Shown piece by piece: positions 7,835 through 11,161 of a DNA stretch of 11,161 nt. The stretch's first letter is position 1. Each line of letters begins with the position of its first letter. Position numbers and translations under genes: made by a program. A model generated the notes under the pieces. The model was not told the origin of the DNA, made no database searches, and was given only the letters and a program-made list of their open reading frames with translations. The stretch is from an uncultured beta proteobacterium. GTDB lineage: Bacteria; Pseudomonadota; Gammaproteobacteria; Burkholderiales; Rhodocyclaceae. Where the stretch lies: positions 1-11,161 of the forward strand of contig CAIZKA010000378.1 in assembly GCA_903933395.1 (NCBI GenBank), given 5' to 3'.

Positions 7835-7922
7835 GCCACAGAGGACACAGAGTTCACAGAGAGAACCCGTGTACCGGGCAGTCTGCTTTTGCTTTCTCTG
7901 TGTTCTCTGTGTGCTCTGTGGC
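7835..7922. mobile_element. CACAGAG long inverted-repeat element in the glcD-glcE junction
   Basis: The left arm (7835-7865) begins GCCACAGAGGACACAGAG and the right arm (7893-7922) ends GTGCTCTGTGGC. The arms pair over ~30 bp with a few mismatches around a ~27-nt loop that itself contains a small CCCG/CGGG hairpin. It shares the 9-bp CACAGAGNN unit and outer GCCACAGAG ends with the copy at 6679-6761, but the loops differ. No clear flanking duplication is seen, only AATGNTC on each side. It lies between the glcD stop (TAA at 7946-7944) and the glcE ribosome-binding site. Confidence 0.75.
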
Positions 7923-7943
7923 TAATGGTTCTTCTTCTGAGCA

Positions 7944-9452
7944 TTACAGCCGCTCCAGTTCGGGAAACTTGACCTGGCCGCCATGCACGTGCATGCGGCC
8001 GAACTCGGCGCAGCGATGCAGGGTGGGTACGCCCTTCTCGGGATTCAGCAGGCCCTCGGGATCGAAGGCGCGCTTCACGGCGTGGAAGGCGCGCAACTCC
8101 TCGGAGCCGAATTGGTCGCACATGGAATTGATCTTCTCGTAGCCGACGCCGTGTTCGCCGGTGATGGTGCCGCCCAGGTCGACCGAGAGCTTGAGGATCT
8201 CGGCACCGAAGGCTTCGGTGCGTTCCAGTTCGCCGGCGACGTTGGCGTCGTAAAGGATCAGCGGATGCAGGTTGCCGTCGCCGGCATGGAAGACGTTGAT
8301 GCAGCGCAGGCGGTATTTCTTTTCCATGGCGTAGATCGCGGTCAGCATTTCGCCGAGGCGTTTGCGCGGAATGGTGCCGTCCATGCAGTAGTAATCGGGC
8401 GAGATGCGCCCCGCCGCGGGAAAGGCCGCCTTGCGCCCGGCCCAGAAGCGCAGGCGCTCGGGCTCGGATTGCGAGACGCGGATATCGGTGGCGCCGCTGG
8501 TTTCCAGCACCGCCTTCATGCGCGAAATCTCCTCCGCCACTTCTTCCGCCGTGCCGTCCGATTCGCAGAGCAGGATGGCCTCGGCATTCAGGTCGTAACC
8601 GGCCTTGACGTAGGGCTCGACGGCGGCGGTGGCCGGCTTGTCCATCATTTCCAGCCCGGCGGGGATGATGCCGGCGGCGATCACCGCCGCCACGGCTTCA
8701 CCGGCCTTCATCACGTCGTCGAAACTGGCCATGATCACCTGCGCCTGTTCGGGCTTCGGCACCAGCTTGACCGTCACCTCGGTAACCACGGCGAGCATGC
8801 CCTCGGAACCGATCGACACCGCCAGCAGGTCGTAGCCCGGCGCGTCCAGCGCATGGTTGCCGAACTCGACGATGTCGCCGCTGACCAGCACGGCGCGCAC
8901 GCGCAGCACGTTGTGCAGGGTCAGGCCGTATTTCAGGCAATGCACGCCGCCGGAATTCTCGGCGACGTTGCCGCCGATGGAACAGGCGATCTGCGAACTC
9001 GGGTCGGGGGCATAGTAGAGTCCGAGCGGCGCCGCCGCTTCCGAAATCGCCAGGTTGCGCACGCCGGGTTGCACCACGGCCACGCGCGCCACGGGATCGA
9101 CGCGCAGGATTTTCTTCAGCTTGGCCAGGCTCAGCACCACGCCCTGCGGATGCGGCAGGGCGCCGGCGGAAAGTCCGGTGCCGGCGCCGCGGGCAACGAT
9201 GGGCGCGCCGGCGGCGCGGCAGGCCTTGATCACCGCCACCACCTGCGCTTCGGTTTCCGGCAGGGCCACGGCAAGCGGCACCTGGCGGTAGGCGGACAGG
9301 CCGTCGCACTCGTAGGGCTTCAGGTCCTCCTCGGCGGAAAGCAGCGCGGCCGGCGGCAGGATGCCCGCCAGAGCGGCCAGCAAGGAAGCACGATCGGTAT
9401 CGGCAAAGTCTTGCGCCACATCGGCGGAGTGTTCGCGCAACGCCATCGTCAT
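7944..9452 (-). CDS. glcD: glycolate oxidase FAD-linked catalytic subunit GlcD
   Basis: The 502-residue flavoprotein oxidises glycolate (and often D-lactate) to the 2-oxoacid. The FAD-binding PCMH domain shows PIVARGAGTGLSAGALP (~84-100) and PDPSSQIACSIGGNVAENSG (~149-168). The C-terminal FAD-oxidase domain has HAGDGNLHP (389-397) and GGTITGEHGVG (427-437), the histidine-rich catalytic region of the GlcD/D-lactate dehydrogenase family, then FDPEGLLNPEKG. Length matches E. coli GlcD (~499). The ATG at 9452 overlaps the upstream kinase-remnant stop as ATGA, but GGGGAG lies too close to it. The in-frame ATG at 9446 (residue 3) has GGAG 8 nt upstream and may be the real start. The ancestral operon order was probably glycerate kinase-glcD-glcE-glcF. 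Confidence 0.95.
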   Translation of the reverse strand: MTMALREHSADVAQDFADTDRASLLAALAGILPPAALLSAEEDLKPYECDGLSAYRQVPLAVALPETEAQVVAVIKACRAAGAPIVARGAGTGLSAGALPHPQGVVLSLAKLKKILRVDPVARVAVVQPGVRNLAISEAAAPLGLYYAPDPSSQIACSIGGNVAENSGGVHCLKYGLTLHNVLRVRAVLVSGDIVEFGNHALDAPGYDLLAVSIGSEGMLAVVTEVTVKLVPKPEQAQVIMASFDDVMKAGEAVAAVIAAGIIPAGLEMMDKPATAAVEPYVKAGYDLNAEAILLCESDGTAEEVAEEISRMKAVLETSGATDIRVSQSEPERLRFWAGRKAAFPAAGRISPDYYCMDGTIPRKRLGEMLTAIYAMEKKYRLRCINVFHAGDGNLHPLILYDANVAGELERTEAFGAEILKLSVDLGGTITGEHGVGYEKINSMCDQFGSEELRAFHAVKRAFDPEGLLNPEKGVPTLHRCAEFGRMHVHGGQVKFPELERL

Positions 9453-9934
9453 TTCTCCCCTGCCTGAGATTCCGTCTTGTCGATCAGGATCGCCCTGAAG
9501 TCATTCACGTTGGTGCGCGTCGGCCCGGTGACGACCAGGTCGCCCGGTGAGGCAAAAACGCCGCAGGCGTCATTCTCGGTCAGGCGCGCGCGCAAATCAA
9601 TTCCGGCGACGACGGTCCGCGCCGGCGTATCGGGCAAGACCATGGCGCCTGCATTGTCTTCCGGGCCGTCGATGCCGCCCGTATCGCGGGCGCTGGCGGC
9701 AGTGCGGGCACGGCCGCCAGGCGCCAGCGCCGGAGACGGTATCCACTGTTCCAGGGCAATCAGATGATTGCCCAAGGAGTTCGGATTAAGTGCGGCAACG
9801 CCAAATATTCTTCCCTGGTCGTCATCCCGGGCTTGACCCGGGATCCAGTATTGAGGGAAAGGCCTGGATTCCGGCTTTCGCCGGAATGACGGCAGTGGTG
9901 ATCGCTTGTCGATTGCAAACCTAGCCTCGTTCAT
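9449..9934 (-). pseudogene. ttuD: 5'-truncated MOFRL-family glycerate kinase
   Basis: The open frame gives 161 residues, but only about residues 68-152 resemble a known family: DTGGIDGPEDNAGA (84-97), NDACGVF (121-127) and VVTGPTRTNVNDFRA (134-148). This is the distal part of the MOFRL domain of glycerate 2-kinase/TtuD proteins, normally ~420-450 residues. The N-terminal domain and its nucleotide and substrate sites are missing. Residues 15-39 are translated repeat sequence (9820-9891). A GGAGAGG motif sits ~10 nt before the ATG at 9934, so a short hybrid peptide may still be made and feed translation into glcD through the ATGA overlap. A catalytic role is very unlikely. The first ~14 residues could be the original N-terminus after internal deletion, which I cannot decide. 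Confidence 0.75.
9820..9891. repeat. 72-bp composite palindromic repeat (CGTCATCCCGGG...GGAATGACG)
   Basis: The ends CGTCAT (9820-9825) and ATGACG (9886-9891) are inverted. Inside are two perfect hairpins: ATCCCGGG/CCCGGGAT (9824-9831 and 9837-9844, 5-nt loop) and ATTCCGGC/GCCGGAAT (9868-9875 and 9880-9887, loop TTTC). CCAG and CTGG lie symmetrically between them. This is the common proteobacterial dispersed-repeat type 'GTCATtCCgGC...GCCGGAATGAC'. It lies inside the truncated kinase frame at the point where homology is lost. Confidence 0.75.
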
Positions 9935-9981
9935 GCAATCGCCCTCTCCCCCGCCGGGATTTGTCCCTGTGCAACCGCGCT

Positions 9982-9998
9982 GCGCGTAAACTACGCGC
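9982..9998 (+). other. short perfect inverted repeat upstream of cytochrome b561
   Basis: GCGCGTA (9982-9988) and TACGCGC (9992-9998) are perfect inverted arms with a 3-nt spacer, 31 bp before the ATG at 10030. This could be an operator half-site pair or a leader hairpin. No -10/-35 pair of good quality was found nearby; TATTCA at 10001-10006 is the only -10-like sequence. Confidence 0.3.
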
Positions 9999-10029
9999 TC
10001 TATTCAGGATCGCCTTGTCTACCCGCATC

Positions 10030-10611
10030 ATGAACCCGACATCTGCCCCGGACCCGGGAGCAATCTATACCCGCGTTGCCATCGGCCTGCACTGGCTGAT
10101 CGCGTTCGCTCTCATCGGCAGCTTTTCGGTCGGCCTGTACATGGTCGATCTGCCACTGTCGCCGCAAAAGCTCAGGATCTACTCCTGGCACAAGTGGGCC
10201 GGCGTGACTATCTTCCTGTGCGTCGCGCTGCGCCTGGGCTGGCGCCTGGTGCATGCTCCGCCGGGACTGCCCGCCGCCATGCCGGCCTGGCAGCGCAGCC
10301 TTGCCGGGGCCACCCATGTGCTGCTCTACCTGCTGATGGTCGCCGTGCCGCTGTCCGGCTGGCTGATGAGTTCGGCCAAGGGCTTCCAGACCGTCTGGTT
10401 CGGCGTATTGCCGCTGCCGGACCTGCTGGACAAGAACAAGGAACTGGGCGACCTGCTGCAGCAACTTCACGAACTGCTGAACTTCGGCATGGCCGGACTG
10501 GTCTTCATGCATATCGGCGCCGCGCTCAAGCACCATTTTCACGACCGCGACGACGTGCTGGTCCGCATGATCCCCTTTTTGCGCAGCACTCCCGACGGAG
10601 ACGTCAAATGA
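10030..10611 (+). CDS. cytochrome b561 family protein
   Basis: The 193-residue protein is a four-helix membrane dihaem cytochrome of the bacterial b561 (CybB/YceJ) type, which exchanges electrons with quinones. Hydrophobic segments lie near residues 17-38, 54-72, 93-112 and 147-167. Histidines in family positions are H21 (GLHWL), H54 (WHKWAG), H96, H147 (LHELL) and H161 (MHIGAALKHHF); H21, H54, H147 and H161 are the likely haem ligands. The ATG at 10030 is chosen because homology starts there. A TTG at 10015 with AGGA just upstream would add five residues and is a real alternative, and the frame is open back to a TTG at 9961. It overlaps the yceI start by ATGA, so the two form a coupled pair as in E. 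coli yceJ-yceI. It is divergent from the kinase remnant. Confidence 0.92.
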   Translation: MNPTSAPDPGAIYTRVAIGLHWLIAFALIGSFSVGLYMVDLPLSPQKLRIYSWHKWAGVTIFLCVALRLGWRLVHAPPGLPAAMPAWQRSLAGATHVLLYLLMVAVPLSGWLMSSAKGFQTVWFGVLPLPDLLDKNKELGDLLQQLHELLNFGMAGLVFMHIGAALKHHFHDRDDVLVRMIPFLRSTPDGDVK

Positions 10612-11161
10612 AGTTACTCAAAGCAGGCATGATCCTCGGCGGCGGGCTGGCAATCCTGGCGTCGGCCGCGCAGGCCGTCGAGTTCACCCAGCTGCAGCCG
10701 GGCAAGAGCTCGCTGGCCTTTGTTTCGAAGCAGATGAACGTGCCGGTCGAAGGCAGCTTCAAAAGCTTCCGCAGCAAGCTCGCCTTCGACCCGGCCAAGC
10801 CCGCTGCAGCCAGGGCCGAGCTGGAAATCGACCTGGCCAGCATCGATGTCGGCTCGAAGGAAGCCGACGAGGAAGTCGCGAGCAAGGAGTGGTTCAATAC
10901 CAAGGCCTTTCCTGTCGCGAAGTTCGTGTCGACCTCGGTCAAGCCCCTGGGCGGCAACCGCTACGAAATCGCGGGCAGGATGACCATCAAGGGCAGGACG
11001 CAGAACCTGACGGCGCCGGTCACCGTGACCCAGCAAGGCAACAGCGCCACCTTCGAAGGCAGCCTCGTGCTCAAGCGTGCCGATTACGACATCGGCGGCG
11101 GCGTCTGGGCCGATTTCGGCACCGTGGCCAACGAAGTCCAGATCAAGTTCCGCCTGCTGGC
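10608..11161 (+). CDS. yceI: YceI-family periplasmic protein, 3' end beyond window
   Basis: The frame is open to the right edge (184 codons plus 2 nt). E. coli YceI has ~191 residues, so nearly the whole protein is present. Residues 1-23 are a Sec signal peptide (MKLLKAGMILGGGLAILASA, cut after AQA). The mature part is a YceI beta-barrel lipocalin-like fold that binds an isoprenoid or similar lipid in related structures: SSLAFVSKQMNVPVEGSF, EWFNTKAFPVAKFVST, MTIKGRTQNLTAPV, and the closing ADYDIGGGVWADFG. GGAG lies 7 nt before the ATG, and the ATG overlaps the cytochrome b561 stop. The pairing suggests a role with that cytochrome at the periplasmic face, but the ligand and reaction are not shown by sequence. 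Confidence 0.92.
   Translation, partial: MKLLKAGMILGGGLAILASAAQAVEFTQLQPGKSSLAFVSKQMNVPVEGSFKSFRSKLAFDPAKPAAARAELEIDLASIDVGSKEADEEVASKEWFNTKAFPVAKFVSTSVKPLGGNRYEIAGRMTIKGRTQNLTAPVTVTQQGNSATFEGSLVLKRADYDIGGGVWADFGTVANEVQIKFRLL

Noticed and set aside
6679..7922. CACAGAG repeats as a CRISPR array
   Set aside because: The unit is 9 bp and there are no unique spacers of constant size. The arms are inverted rather than direct, and no cas gene is present.
7835..7922. Target-site duplication around the glcD-glcE element
   Set aside because: Only AATGNTC matches on the two sides, which is too short and degenerate to claim, unlike the 17/19 match at the glcE-glcF element.
7983..9467. A 494-codon open frame on the plus strand
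   Set aside because: It is antisense to glcD and low in complexity, with no recognisable domain. High GC at third positions of glcD explains the lack of stops.

Overview
The window reads as chromosome of a high-GC betaproteobacterium. The gene families, the codon bias and the repeat types would suit a Rhodocyclales-like organism, but that placement is an inference from recalled family resemblance, not a search. There are no rRNA or tRNA genes, no CRISPR array and no intact insertion sequence. Most of it is ordinary metabolism. The unusual content lies in the joints between genes, which hold several kinds of palindromic or repeat element and two gene relics.

Layout from left to right. (1) 1-1251, minus strand: the 5' part of pntA, the alpha subunit of proton-translocating NAD(P) transhydrogenase, running off the left edge. 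(2) 1381-2505, plus strand: a corA-type magnesium/cobalt channel, divergent from pntA. (3) 2506-3589: a low-GC patch with a stem-loop, a vapBC toxin-antitoxin pair (minus strand) with its own palindromic operator, and the decayed 5' end of a REP-associated tyrosine transposase (RAYT). (4) 3590-5251, minus strand: an AMP-forming acyl-CoA synthetase. (5) 5258-5415: a 158-bp element with 18-bp terminal inverted repeats that fills almost the whole gap between the synthetase and glcF and carries a good sigma-70-like promoter. (6) 5415-9452, minus strand: glcD-glcE-glcF, the three subunits of glycolate oxidase, with a long CACAGAG-type inverted repeat in each junction. (7) 9449-9934: the last ~85 codons of a MOFRL-family glycerate kinase, overlapping the glcD start by ATGA and truncated at a 72-bp palindromic repeat. 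(8) 10030-11161, plus strand: a cytochrome b561 gene translationally coupled to a yceI-family periplasmic protein gene, which runs off the right edge.

How the genes work together. GlcDEF oxidises glycolate to glyoxylate and passes electrons to the respiratory chain. A glycerate kinase upstream of glcD would have fed the glycerate made from glyoxylate into central metabolism. Here only its tail remains, so that step is either lost or encoded elsewhere. The acyl-CoA synthetase lies downstream on the same strand, but the element between it and glcF may give it its own promoter. Cytochrome b561 and YceI are a commonly paired membrane-cytochrome and periplasmic lipocalin-like module.

I found no clearly new multi-gene system. 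The strongest unusual signal is at glcE/glcF. A CACAGAG inverted-repeat element there is flanked by a 19-bp near-perfect direct repeat of the gene junction itself, start codon included. This suggests that insertion of the element split an ancestral overlapping stop/start.
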